Origin: Deinococcus sp. KNUC1210
GTDB taxonomy: Bacteria; Deinococcota; Deinococci; Deinococcales; Deinococcaceae
NCBI RefSeq assembly: GCF_022344005.1
Contig: NZ_CP092190.1
Span: 1,712,001 to 1,776,000 of the forward strand
Direction: 5' to 3'
Length of the DNA stretch: 64,000 nt
Shown piece after piece: positions 48,821 through 58,083 of this stretch. Both the position numbers and the translations under genes were made by a program. The notes under the pieces were generated by a model, which ran no database searches, was not told the origin of the DNA, and saw only the letters and a list, made by a program, of their open reading frames with translations. Every line of letters begins with the position of its first letter. Position 1 is the first letter of the stretch.

Positions 48821-49630
48821 ATGTCACAACCGAGCGAAGCTGTGGTGCTGCACGACCTGAACAACGGCGTACTGACCCTGACCATGAACCGCCCTGCCAG
48901 CCTGAACAGCGCCAACGACGCGTTGCTGCTGACCCTGACGCAGATGATCCGTGAGGCGGGCGACACGCCAGAGGTGCGGGTCGTCGTGCTGACGGGGGCC
49001 GGACGGGGCTTCTGCGCGGGTGCCGACCTGAGCCAGATGGCTGGCAATCAAAGCAGCCCGACACGCTTCAGCGAACATCTGGAGCACACCTTCAACCCGC
49101 TGATCCGTGCCATTGCCGACTGTCCGCGCCCCGTCATCTCGGCGGTGAACGGGGTGGCGGCGGGCGCGGGCGCGAGCCTCGCACTGGCGGGCGATATCCG
49201 GCTGTGGAGTTCGGCGGCGAGCGCCGTCCAGATCTTCTCGAATATCGGTCTGGTCCCCGACTCCGGCGCAACCTGGATGCTGCCGCGCTCGGTGGGCTAT
49301 GCGCGGGCCTTCGAGCTGATGGCCTTTGCCGAGAAGGTGACGCCCGACGCGGCCCTGCACATGGGCCTGTGCGAACACGTCTTTGCCGAGAGCAACTTCG
49401 CCGCCGACGTGCAGGCCTACGCCGAGCGTCTGGCAGCCCGCCCGCTCACCGCCCTGACCCTGACCAAGCAGGCGCTGCGCCAGGGGCTGAACGGGACGCT
49501 GAACGACGCGCTCCTGACCGAAGCCGGGCTTCAGGATGTGGCGGGCCAGAGCTGGGAACACCGCGAGGGCGTCACGGCCTTTTTGCAGAAGCGGGCAGCC
49601 GATTTCCTGACTCCGAAAAAGCCGCAGTAG
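48821..49630 (+). CDS. Enoyl-CoA hydratase/isomerase family (PaaG-like)
   Basis: A 269-residue crotonase-fold enzyme. The oxyanion-hole motifs GAGRGFCAGADL near residue 60 and NGVAAGAGASLALAGDI near 108 are clear. NIGLVPDSGATWMLPRSVG near 140 resembles PaaG (epoxyphenylacetyl-CoA isomerase) and fatty-acid enoyl-CoA isomerases, with Asp at the catalytic position. No phenylacetate genes are near, so a general beta-oxidation or isomerase role is equally likely. TACCGT at 48809-48814 lies 6 bases before ATG 48821. Confidence 0.88.
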   Translation: MSQPSEAVVLHDLNNGVLTLTMNRPASLNSANDALLLTLTQMIREAGDTPEVRVVVLTGAGRGFCAGADLSQMAGNQSSPTRFSEHLEHTFNPLIRAIADCPRPVISAVNGVAAGAGASLALAGDIRLWSSAASAVQIFSNIGLVPDSGATWMLPRSVGYARAFELMAFAEKVTPDAALHMGLCEHVFAESNFAADVQAYAERLAARPLTALTLTKQALRQGLNGTLNDALLTEAGLQDVAGQSWEHREGVTAFLQKRAADFLTPKKPQ

Positions 49631-49642
49631 CTTCCCAGCAGT

Positions 49643-49689
49643 GCAGCACAGCGCCCAGGACACAGTAAATGTCCTGGGCGCTGTGCTGC
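49643..49689. terminator. Long inverted repeat between convergent genes
   Basis: A 19-bp stem (GCAGCACAGCGCCCAGGAC and its complement) with a 9-base loop lies right after the stop at 49630 and touches the stop codon of the convergent DUF4188 gene. There is no T-tract. It is probably a bidirectional terminator or mRNA 3'-end stabiliser. Confidence 0.7.
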
Positions 49690-50192
49690 TAGCGGGTTCC
49701 GCCAGCGTTCACCAGGGTCCCAGCCCGCCCCAGGCCCATCGCGGGCATATCGACATACACGTTCTCGTACTCTCCGGCCCGCACCATGTACGTCTCGTGC
49801 CAGATGCCCACGTCGCCGCCGCTGTCTCTGGCCCGGCGGTTGAACGCCTGCCACGCGGGCAGATGCACCGAATCGCGTGAGCGGGCGTAGGCCAGCAGCT
49901 GTTCCTGACTGCGCCAGTACTGGATCAGGGTGAGGCCAGCAAACCGCGTTCCCAGCAGGCCCAGTTCCGGGTGCATTTCAAGCTCGCGGATCATCTTCGG
50001 CATCGCCTGCACCACCGGCAGCCAAGAACGAACGCGCAGCGGGCGATTGATCCGCATGCCGATCAGGAACACCACGAAGTCACCGCTCAGCTCGGCACGC
50101 TGGCGCATGGGCCTGCGGGCGGCGGTGTCGGGACGGGTGGCCGGAACGGTGGCGACAGCGGGGGTGCTCAGCGGTGCAGTTTCCTGGGTCAT
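49689..50192 (-). CDS. DUF4188 (monooxygenase-like) protein
   Basis: A 167-residue protein. After a 30-residue disordered tail, it has [76 protein letters not shown] and IWHETYMV. This is the DUF4188 pattern, related to dimeric ferredoxin-like monooxygenases. GGGAGG lies 6 bases before ATG 50192. It is divergent from a PadR-type regulator, which probably controls it. Confidence 0.85.
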   Translation of the reverse strand: MTQETAPLSTPAVATVPATRPDTAARRPMRQRAELSGDFVVFLIGMRINRPLRVRSWLPVVQAMPKMIRELEMHPELGLLGTRFAGLTLIQYWRSQEQLLAYARSRDSVHLPAWQAFNRRARDSGGDVGIWHETYMVRAGEYENVYVDMPAMGLGRAGTLVNAGGTR

Positions 50193-50222
50193 ACGATGCC
50201 TCCCCGCCCTTCATCTATTTCA

Positions 50223-50260
50223 GATGGTCTCTTTCGGACGGTCTGAAGAAATCGTATACT
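50223..50260. promoter_or_regulatory. padR promoter with possible operator
   Basis: The direct repeat GATGGTCT (50223-50230) and GACGGTCT (50237-50244), offset 14 bases, lies within an imperfect CAGA...TCTG palindrome upstream of TATACT (50255-50260). That -10 box is 6 bases from GTG 50267. The position suits autoregulation and control of the divergent gene. Confidence 0.5.
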
Positions 50261-50266
50261 TCCGGC

Positions 50267-50851
50267 GTGACCGATGCAAGTCCCCCTCAAGCTGTGGTGT
50301 CGCTCGGCCCGGTGAGTTTCATCGTGCTGGGGATGCTCGCCACATGTGGCCCGATGACCTCCTACGAACTGAAGCGCGAGGTAGACAACTCGGTCGGCTA
50401 TTTCTGGAGTTTTCCGCGCTCGCAGCTGTACGCCGAACCGCAGCGTCTGAGCCGTCTGGGGTATCTGGAGGAGCAGCAGGAAGACAGCGGACGGCGGCGG
50501 CGGGTGTTCTCGATTACCGAGACGGGCCGGGGAGCCCTGCACGACTGGCTGGCTCAGAGTGCCGGAGCCGGAGAACTGCGCGATCCGGGGTTGCTCAAGC
50601 TGTTCTTCTCGGCGTCGGGGCCAGCGGGCACGGCACAGGCCATCGCTGCCGAGCAGGAGGCCCTGCACCAGCAACGACTCGCTGAATACGTCCGGCTTCA
50701 GAACAGCACCGACGACTCTGCTCAGCCGCTGAGTCCGACGCTGCGAATGGGCCTGCTATACGAGGAAGCCTCGGTGAAATTCTGGCGCGAACTGGCGCAG
50801 CAGGAACAGGAAAACGTGCCCGTCGGCGCTCCCGACGCCCGCATTTCCTGA
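50267..50851 (+). CDS. PadR family transcriptional regulator
   Basis: A 194-residue PadR protein: winged helix-turn-helix (VLGMLATCGPMTSYELKREV, then QLYAEPQRLSRLGYLEEQQE and RRVFSITETGRGALHDWL) followed by a helical dimerisation domain (about 100-180). GTG 50267 is 6 bases after TATACT, indicating a leaderless transcript. It is divergent from the DUF4188 gene, a frequent partner of PadR regulators. It probably represses its own promoter and that gene in response to an unknown small ligand. Confidence 0.9.
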   Translation: MTDASPPQAVVSLGPVSFIVLGMLATCGPMTSYELKREVDNSVGYFWSFPRSQLYAEPQRLSRLGYLEEQQEDSGRRRRVFSITETGRGALHDWLAQSAGAGELRDPGLLKLFFSASGPAGTAQAIAAEQEALHQQRLAEYVRLQNSTDDSAQPLSPTLRMGLLYEEASVKFWRELAQQEQENVPVGAPDARIS

Positions 50852-50876
50852 CGGCCCCAGGTGCCCTGGCGGCGCT

Positions 50877-51179
50877 TTACATCATCGTCATCGGGTCGCC
50901 CGCTTCGTAGGCGGTGATGCTGAGTTCGGTGACACCCATTTCCTGAAGTGCCTCCACCGCTGGCCCGATGTGCGGCAGCCCCAGGTGTGTCTGCATCTGC
51001 TCCAGGCTGGCCCAGTTCTCGGTGATGAGAAATCTTCCCGGCGTTTCCAGATCGCGGGAGACGAAGTACGCCACACAGCCCGGCTCGGTGCGCGTCTGGG
51101 CTGCCAGCCCCGTCAACATCCGGGAAACGGTGGCGTCGTGGTCGACGGGAACGGTGATGTATCCGAGCGAAATGATCAT
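50877..51179 (-). CDS. Antibiotic biosynthesis monooxygenase (ABM) domain protein
   Basis: A 100-residue dimeric ferredoxin-like protein: LGYITVPVDHDATVSRML, TEPGCVAYFVSRDLETPGRF, ITENWASLEQMQTHLGLPHI. The ENW...HL..PH signature is typical of ABM/YgiN quinol monooxygenases. AGGAGG lies 6 bases before ATG 51179, so the longer open frame was not used. It is convergent with padR. Substrate unknown; quinone-like compounds are plausible. Confidence 0.87.
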   Translation of the reverse strand: MIISLGYITVPVDHDATVSRMLTGLAAQTRTEPGCVAYFVSRDLETPGRFLITENWASLEQMQTHLGLPHIGPAVEALQEMGVTELSITAYEAGDPMTMM

Positions 51180-51280
51180 GGCGAGCCTCCTGAGCATGAG
51201 CCTGAGACGAAGAAGCACGGTCTGCCGAGTTGAACGGTGGGTCTGAGCGGAGTATAGAACCGCGCCTGATACCATTTCTC

Positions 51281-52984
51281 ATGCATGACCTTCCCCTAAA
51301 GACAGACCCCTTCGACGTGGCCCAGCGGCAGCGACTGGTGCGGGTGGCGCTGGGCCAGGAAGCCGCCGACACCGTGATCGTGAACGCGCAGATCGTGGAC
51401 GTGTTGACCCGCGAGCTCTATACCGCCGATGTGGCACTGGCGGGTGGACGCATCGCGGGCGTGGGCAGCGGCTACCGCGCCCCTGAAACCATCGACGCGC
51501 ACGGGGCGTTTCTGGCTCCGGGCTTCATGGACGCCCATATTCACATCGAATCGAGCCTGCTGACGCCTGCCCGTTTTGCCCAGGCGGTGCGCCCACACGG
51601 CACGACCGGCGTGGTGGCCGAGCCACACGAACTGGTGAACGTGCTGGGCCTGCACGGACTGCACTGGATGCTGGAGGCCGGGCGGGGCAGCGGGCTGCGG
51701 GTCTATGCCAGCCTGCCCTCGTGCGTGCCCGCCAGCGAATACGAGCGCGGCGGCGCGGTGCTGACGGCTCCGGACATCCGCGAGGGACTGACGGTGCCGG
51801 GCGTGCTGGGGCTGGCCGAGATGATGAACTATCCGGGTGTACTGAGTAGTGACACAGGCGTATGGAGCGTGCTGGAGCAGGCGCAGGGGCGGCGCGACGG
51901 CCACGCGGCAGGACTGCGCGGAGCACAGGTGCAGGCGTATGCGGCGGCGGGCATCCACTCGGACCACGAGGCCGTGACGCCACAGGAGGCGCTGGAACGG
52001 CTGCGGGCGGGCCTGTGGCTGATGGTGCGCGAGGGATCGGCGGCCCGCAATCTGGACGCGCTGCTGCCGGTGCTGCGCGGCGACTGGAGCGGAGGCAGAC
52101 CGCCGCGCCGCACCATGCTGGTCAGCGACGATGTGAGCGTGGATGAGCTGCTGGAACTGGGCCACCTCGACCGCCTGATGAAGACCTGTGTGGCGGGCGG
52201 CATGCACCCCGCCGACGCACTGGCACTGGTGACCTGCAACCCCGCCGAATACTGGGGCCTGCACGATCTGGGTGCGGTCTGCCCCGGCTATCACGCCGAT
52301 CTGGTGCTGCTGAAGGATTTGCAGGGCTTCGAGGTGCTGGAAACCTGGGTAGGCGGTCAGCGTGGCCTGAACGCAGGCACGACGCCTGCCCTGCCCGGCG
52401 GCGCGGTCAGCCTGGGGGCAGAGTGGGAGCGTGCCAGCTTCGAGCCGCCTGCCTCCTGGCCGGTGATCGGCGTGCGGCCCGACCAGATCGTGACCGATAC
52501 CCTGCCCAGCGGCAGCGGCGATACCCGGCTGGTGGTATCGGATCGGTACGGGCGCGGCGAGGTGGCGGCGTGCTGGGCGGCGGGTCTTCATCTGGAGCGC
52601 GGTGCGGTGGCCCTGAGCGTGCTGCACGACGCACACCACGTCATCGCGGCGGGGGCAGACGCGGGCAGCATCCGGGCAGCGGGGCGGGCACTGGAAGCGC
52701 TGGGCGGCGGCGCGGTGGTGGTGGACGAGACCGGGCGCGTGCTGGCCGAGTTGCCGCTCCCCTTCGCAGGCCTGATGAGCGACGCGCCGCCGCAGACCGC
52801 AGCGCAGCAGGCCGAGGACATCAAGGCCGCGCTGCACAGCCTGGGCTGCACCCTCCCCTACCCGGTCACCACGCTCAGCTTCCTGGGCCTGACGGTCATT
52901 CCCTCGCTGAAACTGACGCCGCGTGGCCTGTTCGATGTAAACGGCTGGCGACTGGTGGGGGAAGCGGTGATGCGTGATGCGTGA
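51281..52984 (+). CDS. ade: Adenine deaminase
   Basis: A 567-residue amidohydrolase converting adenine to hypoxanthine in purine salvage. It has the metal site FMDAHIHIESSLLTP near residue 85, HGTTGVVAEPHE near 107, GIHSDHEAVTPQEALERLR near 228 and DLVLLKDL near 345, with the C-terminal adenine-deaminase domain (LGGGAVVVDETGRVLAELPL). TACCAT at 51270-51275 lies 5 bases before ATG 51281. The last codons are made of a GTGATGCGTGATG repeat element that continues past the stop. Confidence 0.92.
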   Translation: MHDLPLKTDPFDVAQRQRLVRVALGQEAADTVIVNAQIVDVLTRELYTADVALAGGRIAGVGSGYRAPETIDAHGAFLAPGFMDAHIHIESSLLTPARFAQAVRPHGTTGVVAEPHELVNVLGLHGLHWMLEAGRGSGLRVYASLPSCVPASEYERGGAVLTAPDIREGLTVPGVLGLAEMMNYPGVLSSDTGVWSVLEQAQGRRDGHAAGLRGAQVQAYAAAGIHSDHEAVTPQEALERLRAGLWLMVREGSAARNLDALLPVLRGDWSGGRPPRRTMLVSDDVSVDELLELGHLDRLMKTCVAGGMHPADALALVTCNPAEYWGLHDLGAVCPGYHADLVLLKDLQGFEVLETWVGGQRGLNAGTTPALPGGAVSLGAEWERASFEPPASWPVIGVRPDQIVTDTLPSGSGDTRLVVSDRYGRGEVAACWAAGLHLERGAVALSVLHDAHHVIAAGADAGSIRAAGRALEALGGGAVVVDETGRVLAELPLPFAGLMSDAPPQTAAQQAEDIKAALHSLGCTLPYPVTTLSFLGLTVIPSLKLTPRGLFDVNGWRLVGEAVMRDA

Positions 52985-53070
52985 TGCGAGGACGGGCGAC
53001 AAGGCTGGTGTTCAATGTGAAGTACGGCGTGTGCAGCCCCAGTGACGACACATCACCCATACCTCATCAC
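52967..53070. repeat. GTGATG/CATCAC inverted-repeat element, copy 3
   Basis: GTGATGCGTGATG at 52967-52979 (and shifted at 52974-52986) faces CATCACCCATACCTCATCAC at 53051-53070. The 5' arm overlaps the last codons and stop of the adenine deaminase gene. Confidence 0.6.
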
Positions 53071-53095
53071 TTTCTTCTGCCTCTAGACTGATTCC

Positions 53096-53461
53096 ATGCC
53101 CACGCTGACTGTCCCCGGACACCCCACCCCCATTGAAGCCCACGAGCACGAACGCCTGGTGCTGGCGCTGGAGCGCGGCGGCGTGGATGTGCTGCACCGC
53201 TGCGGCGGCGTGGCCCGCTGCACCACCTGCCGCGTGTCGTTTACTTCTGGCGAGCCGAACACCATGACCCAGGCCGAATACGACAAGCTGACCGAAAAGG
53301 ATCTGCTGGGACAGGTGCGGCTGTCGTGTCAGATTCTGTGCGACCACGATATGAGCCTTCAGCCGCTGCAAACGGTCAGCAGCAGCGGTCTGGAAGCGGG
53401 CAAGGCTCCCGCAGAACACATCGAGCCGCCAGCGGTCTGGAGACAGCAGACGACCGACTGA
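53096..53461 (+). CDS. [2Fe-2S] ferredoxin
   Basis: A 121-residue ferredoxin with cluster ligands CGGVARCTTC near residue 40 and LSCQI near 80, spaced as C-x5-C-x2-C...C (adrenodoxin/Isc-type spacing). The C-terminal 30 residues (VSSSGLEAGKAPAEHIEPP) form an extra tail. TAGACT at 53084-53089 lies 6 bases before ATG 53096, a leaderless start. It is an electron carrier; its partner is not obvious from neighbours. Confidence 0.9.
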   Translation: MPTLTVPGHPTPIEAHEHERLVLALERGGVDVLHRCGGVARCTTCRVSFTSGEPNTMTQAEYDKLTEKDLLGQVRLSCQILCDHDMSLQPLQTVSSSGLEAGKAPAEHIEPPAVWRQQTTD

Positions 53462-53475
53462 GCGGCACGCCGTTC

Positions 53476-53670
53476 TCAGTGGTGCTCGTGCAGACCCAGA
53501 CCCGCCAGAATCCTGGCCCTGTCCCAGCCGATCAGTGCCGACAGGTCGGCCAGCAGGCGCTCGAACTCCGGGCTGCCGGCCTCGCCCTCCTGCGGCTGCT
53601 GGGCGCGGAGCTGCTGCCAGAGCGCATTGCGCCTCCGTAAAAAATCGGGCGTCAGAGCTGGGCGCGTCAT
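53476..53670 (-). CDS. Small hypothetical protein
   Basis: A 64-residue helical protein (DFLRRRNALWQQLRAQQP, then FERLLADLSALIGWDRARIL) with no Cys and a His-rich end (LHEHH). Coding is supported by amphipathic helices and by its placement convergent with the ferredoxin, 14 bases apart. No ribosome-binding site or -10 box is obvious. Family unknown. Confidence 0.55.
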   Translation of the reverse strand: MTRPALTPDFLRRRNALWQQLRAQQPQEGEAGSPEFERLLADLSALIGWDRARILAGLGLHEHH

Positions 53671-53806
53671 GGTCTGGGGGTCAGGCGGGACAGTGCGTGC
53701 GGCACTCGTGTTCTCCCTTTGAAGGTGGGTGGTCGGGGGCGGCCACTCCTGCTTGTGGGGGCGTGTCTGCGGTCCTGGTTCTTGGCCGCTGAGTTTTTAT
53801 TGGCAC

Positions 53807-53935
53807 GATCAGTCGGGGCGGCCCTCCTTCTCTCTTGCTTGCGGTCAGGTGTCTGTGGTCCTGATGGTGGCGGGATCAGTCGGGGCGGCCCTCCCTCTCT
53901 CTTGCCTGCGGTCAGGTGTCTGTGGTCCTGATGGT
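53807..53935. repeat. Tandem 62-bp direct repeat
   Basis: Units at 53807-53868 and 53874-53935 are 62 bases each and differ at only two positions, with a 5-base spacer. A more diverged third unit lies near 53727-53776. The second unit ends at the stop codon of the minus-strand gene at 53935. Open frames across it are artefacts of the repeat. Confidence 0.85.
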
Positions 53936-54249
53936 CACATCACCACATCCAACCCGCTCAAGCACTCCTCAGCAATGGCCCGCGCTACCTTGTCGCGGGT
54001 GCTGCGGGCATAGCTGATGCCCAGGTGCAGATGTTCCTGCGCCTCTTCCAGCCCTGCCAGTGCCAGCGTCTGGTAGGCCGCCAGGTGGGCGTGGGCCAGC
54101 AGGGTATCGCGGGTGCGTTCCGGGGGCAGCGTTCGCAGCAGTTCCAGCGCTTCCAGATATTCCTGCATCGCGGTGTGCTGCTCGCCCAGCAGGGCGGCCT
54201 CGCGGCCCAGTTGCAGGGCGCGGGCGGCTGTCAGGTAGGCGGGGCGCAT
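53935..54249 (-). CDS. Small helical hypothetical protein (TPR-like)
   Basis: A 104-residue all-helical protein: ALQLGREAALLGEQHTAMQE, EALELLRTLPPERTRDTLL, AYQTLALAGLEEAQEHLHLG. The spacing is reminiscent of two or three TPR-like hairpins. ATG 54249 lies 6 bases after TACACT (complement at 54256-54261), so the much longer open frame upstream is discarded. Its 3' end abuts the tandem 62-bp repeat. Function unknown. Confidence 0.68.
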   Translation of the reverse strand: MRPAYLTAARALQLGREAALLGEQHTAMQEYLEALELLRTLPPERTRDTLLAHAHLAAYQTLALAGLEEAQEHLHLGISYARSTRDKVARAIAEECLSGLDVVM

Positions 54250-54282
54250 ACCGTCAGTGTAGCGCGGCGCTACAGTGCTTCC
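54250..54282. promoter_or_regulatory. 33-bp divergent leaderless promoter pair
   Basis: The whole gap between two divergent start codons holds a minus-strand TACACT (54256-54261) and a plus-strand TACAGT (54271-54276), each exactly 6 bases from its ATG and 9 bases apart. The -35 region of each promoter must lie inside the other gene. Confidence 0.65.
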
Positions 54283-54609
54283 ATGTCCCTCCTGGCGCTC
54301 TATCACCTGGTCGGCGCCACGACCCTGCTGCTGCTGGCGGCGCTGCTGCTGCTGGGTCTGAGTCTGCAACTCGGCTGGCGGCGCTCGGCGGCCCGCTGGC
54401 CTCATCACCTGCTGTATTTCCTGGTCACGGCAGGCACCCTGATCGCGGCGGGTCTGGCCGGTCTGGTCGGCAAACCCTGGTGGCCCGCCGCGCTGCTGGT
54501 GCTGCTGCTGCTGGGTATGAGCCGCACTCGGCCGGGCCGCCCGGCGCACTGGCGGCTGGCACTGGTGGTGGGTGCCGGGTGGGTCGGCGCGGCGCTGTAC
54601 GGCTGGTAG
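54283..54609 (+). CDS. Small membrane protein
   Basis: A 108-residue protein with three to four hydrophobic segments ([71 protein letters not shown]). ATG 54283 is 6 bases after TACAGT. The nitroreductase-like gene follows after 43 bases but has its own TACGCT box. No family recognised. Confidence 0.7.
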   Translation: MSLLALYHLVGATTLLLLAALLLLGLSLQLGWRRSAARWPHHLLYFLVTAGTLIAAGLAGLVGKPWWPAALLVLLLLGMSRTRPGRPAHWRLALVVGAGWVGAALYGW

Positions 54610-54652
54610 CCTCACCGCCACCCTGCCTCCTCCCTTCCGCTACGCTGCCTCT

Positions 54653-55434
<782 letters not shown>

Positions 55435-55438
<4 letters not shown>

Positions 55439-55665
55439 CCGCTGGCGCTGCGCCGGGCAAGTGCGTCCAGCAGCGCCTCGTAGAGCGGCTGGGGAAGTTC
55501 CGAGAACGCCGCTTCCAGCGCCACATCCTCGATCCTCGGCACGAACACCTCGCACAGCAGTTCCCGGCCTTCCTGGGCACGCAGACACACGCGCCCTTCC
55601 GGAGTGAGATACACGGTGGCGTGCGCGTCTCCATTCACTGCTGCGGCAAAAATTCGCCAGCCCAT
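55435..55665 (-). CDS. Small hypothetical protein
   Basis: A 76-residue protein: three short beta strands ([40 protein letters not shown]) and a C-terminal helix ([20 protein letters not shown]). Its 3' end overlaps the nitroreductase stop by four bases. TAGAGT (complement at 55673-55678) lies 7 bases before ATG 55665, supporting the start. No family recognised. Confidence 0.62.
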
Positions 55666-55796
55666 ACTCTTTACTCTACGGTGTTTGACAGCCCTGTATC
55701 GTCAGATAACATGCCTTCTTTAAGTGTTCTTTATGTGCGCCTGCTTGTACAACTCCATTACAGTTGCCCTTCCGGCGTCCACGCTAAAAGGCAGCT

Positions 55797-56726
55797 ATGA
55801 CACAGAACAGCAGCAACGAAGTGAACGCCGCCGCGAGCGGGCAATTCAAGATAGGTGGCGAGTTGCAGGTCAATCGTCTGGGCTTCGGAGCCATGCGGAT
55901 TACCGGCAAAGGCATCTGGGGCGAACCGGACGACCGCGAAGAAGCGCTGCGCGTGCTGAAGCGCCTGCCGGAACTGGGTGTGGATTTCATCGACACCGCC
56001 GACAGCTACGGCCCCTACGTCTCGGAAGACCTGATCGCGCAGGCGCTGGCCCCCTACGGCGAAACCGTCGTTGCCACCAAAGGCGCCCTGACCCGGCACG
56101 GCCCGGATATCTGGCTGCCGGTGGGCCGCCCGGAATACCTGCGCCAGTGCGTGCTGATGAGCCTGCGCCGCCTGAAGCTCGACCAGATTCCGCTGTGGCA
56201 GCTGCACCGCATCGATGCCAAGGTGCCGCAGGATGAGCAGTTCGGCGTGATGAAGCAGATGCAGCAGGAAGGGCTGATCCGTCATCTGGGACTGTCGGAA
56301 GTGAGCGTGGACGAGATCAAGGCGGCGCAGCAGGTCTTTGAGGTCGCCACCGTGCAGAACCTGTACAACCTGGTCACGCGCCAGTCGGAAGACGTGCTCG
56401 ACTACTGCGAGTCGCAGAACATCGGCTTTATTCCCTGGTTTCCGCTGGCAGCGGGCAACCTGGCCCGTCCCGGCAGTCTGCTCGACGACCTGAGCCGCAA
56501 GTACGAGAGCACCGCCAGCGGCATCGCTCTGGCGTGGGTGCTCAAGCGCTCGTCCGTGATGCTGCCGATTCCCGGTACCAGCAAGGTGAAGCACCTTGAG
56601 GAAAATGTGGCAGCTGCTGGCATCCAGCTCGACGACGCCGACTTTGCCGCTCTCAGCGAACAGGGCAAGCAGGAAGAAGCGCGTGCCAGAGCAGAACACG
56701 AAGCGAAACGGGCCGCGAAACGCTGA
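55797..56726 (+). CDS. Aldo/keto reductase
   Basis: A 309-residue NAD(P)H-dependent reductase: [20 protein letters not shown] near residue 30, the tetrad region [17 protein letters not shown] (Asp, Tyr), VATKG (Lys) and LWQLHRID (His), and the cofactor-phosphate motif [15 protein letters not shown]. It is closer to the YajO/AKR13-like group than the other AKR at 46072. An AAGG lies just upstream of ATG 55797. Substrate unknown. Confidence 0.9.
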   Translation: MTQNSSNEVNAAASGQFKIGGELQVNRLGFGAMRITGKGIWGEPDDREEALRVLKRLPELGVDFIDTADSYGPYVSEDLIAQALAPYGETVVATKGALTRHGPDIWLPVGRPEYLRQCVLMSLRRLKLDQIPLWQLHRIDAKVPQDEQFGVMKQMQQEGLIRHLGLSEVSVDEIKAAQQVFEVATVQNLYNLVTRQSEDVLDYCESQNIGFIPWFPLAAGNLARPGSLLDDLSRKYESTASGIALAWVLKRSSVMLPIPGTSKVKHLEENVAAAGIQLDDADFAALSEQGKQEEARARAEHEAKRAAKR

Positions 56727-57003
56727 GACCCCACACCAGATGAGACCCTGTCTGACCTGATTGCTACCAGCCGCTCATTCAGTTATAAATGTAGGCGATC
56801 AGACCATCGAGACCGGGGCATCTCCCTGTAAACGCGGTCTTCTTTCAGAAAACTGCCATCTGACTTGACACAGTCCGAAATCTTATCGTCAGGGCCGGAA
56901 AGTTGATAGATCCGGCCCTGATTCCTTCTTCATGCTGACTGCGTTTTAGAGAATCCTTATTGAAAACGACAGTCGCATCATGTCCCCCAGGAGATAGTGA
57001 TTC
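56727..57003. other. Regulatory gap upstream of the type III polyketide synthase
   Basis: This gap is AT-richer than average, with TTGACA near 56864-56869 but no well-spaced -10. It contains the hairpin at 56890-56920 and the AGGAG ribosome-binding site of the synthase. Confidence 0.45.
56890..56920 (+). terminator. Hairpin between the aldo/keto reductase and polyketide synthase
   Basis: A perfect 10-bp stem (CAGGGCCGGA at 56890-56899 and its complement at 56911-56920), 11-base loop, then ATTCCTTCTT. It could end the upstream transcript or act as an attenuator in the leader of the synthase gene. Confidence 0.6.
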
Positions 57004-58083
57004 ATGACTTTTCGTGCTTCTGCGTCGCCCGCCACCCTGCCTGTGCTGCGTTCCATCGCGGTCGGCAATCCGGCCAACCGCGTTTCCCAGCCTGAGGCCC
57101 GCGAGGCAGCCAGATCGTTTCTGCCGCGTCTGGCAGCACGTCCCAAACTGCTCGACGTGTTCGACAACGCCATGATCGATACCCGCTATCTGGCCCGCCC
57201 GCTGGAATGGTATCTGGAGCCGCACGGATTTGCCGAGAAGAACGCTGTGTACGTCGAAGAAACACTGGCACTGTGCGAGCGCCTGACGCTGGAAGCGCTG
57301 GAACGGGCCTGGGTTCAGGCCGCCGAGATCGACGCGGTGGTCTTTGTGAGCAGCACCGGCATCAGCACGCCGAGCCTGGAAAGCATCCTGATGGAGCGCC
57401 TGGGCATCGGTCGCCACGCGGTTCGGCTGCCGCTGTGGGGGCTGGGCTGTGCGGGCGGCGCACAGGGGCTGGCCCGCAGCGCCGATCTGGTGCGGGCCGG
57501 CTACCGCAACGTGCTGTTTCTGGCCGCCGAGTTCTGCAGCCTGACGCTGGTGCAGGGCGATGAGAGCAGCAGCAACTTCGTGGCGACGGCGCTGTTTTCG
57601 GACGGAGCAGCCGCGCTGATCCTGGGGCCGGACGATGGCAGCGGCCCAGCCCTGATGCGGCTGCATGGAGCCTTCAGCACGCTGATCGAGAACAGCAAGG
57701 ACATCATGGGCTGGGACGTGGTGGAAAGCGGCCTGAAGGTGCGTTTCAGCCAGGATATTCCCGGTCTGGTACGCCAGATGATGAACAGCAACGTGCAGGA
57801 AGCGCTGGAAGGCGTCGGCTGGACGCAGGACGAGTTGCAGGAATACGTGGTGCATCCCGGCGGCGCGAAGGTCATCGAAGCCTACGAGGACTCGCTGGGT
57901 CTGCCCGCTGGACGGCTGGTATGTTCGCGGCGGGTGCTGCGCGAGTACGGCAACATGAGCAGTAGTACGGTGCTGTTCGTGCTGCACGAAACGCTGCGGC
58001 GCGGCGCACACGGCAAGGGCCTGTTGAGCGCGATGGGGCCGGGCTTCTGCGCCGAACACGTGCTGGTCGATTTCGGCGCATGA
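57004..58083 (+). CDS. Type III polyketide synthase (chalcone/stilbene synthase family)
   Basis: A 359-residue homodimeric ketosynthase that extends an acyl-CoA starter with malonyl-CoA. The catalytic triad is present: Cys in [17 protein letters not shown] (about 149), His in [15 protein letters not shown] (about 284) and Asn in [11 protein letters not shown] (about 317). AGGAG precedes ATG 57004. The stop overlaps the ICMT-like methyltransferase gene (ATGA at 58080-58083), matching the bpsA-bpsB pair of Bacillus subtilis that makes alkylpyrone methyl ethers. The product is probably an alkylpyrone or alkylresorcinol, by inference. Confidence 0.92.
   Translation: MTFRASASPATLPVLRSIAVGNPANRVSQPEAREAARSFLPRLAARPKLLDVFDNAMIDTRYLARPLEWYLEPHGFAEKNAVYVEETLALCERLTLEALERAWVQAAEIDAVVFVSSTGISTPSLESILMERLGIGRHAVRLPLWGLGCAGGAQGLARSADLVRAGYRNVLFLAAEFCSLTLVQGDESSSNFVATALFSDGAAALILGPDDGSGPALMRLHGAFSTLIENSKDIMGWDVVESGLKVRFSQDIPGLVRQMMNSNVQEALEGVGWTQDELQEYVVHPGGAKVIEAYEDSLGLPAGRLVCSRRVLREYGNMSSSTVLFVLHETLRRGAHGKGLLSAMGPGFCAEHVLVDFGA

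Noticed and set aside
53719..53931. 70-residue ORF across the tandem repeats
   Set aside because: It merely translates the 62-bp repeat in one frame and has no start signal.
53727..53935. CRISPR array
   Set aside because: Units are 62 bases with a 5-base spacer and only two to three copies. No cas genes are present.
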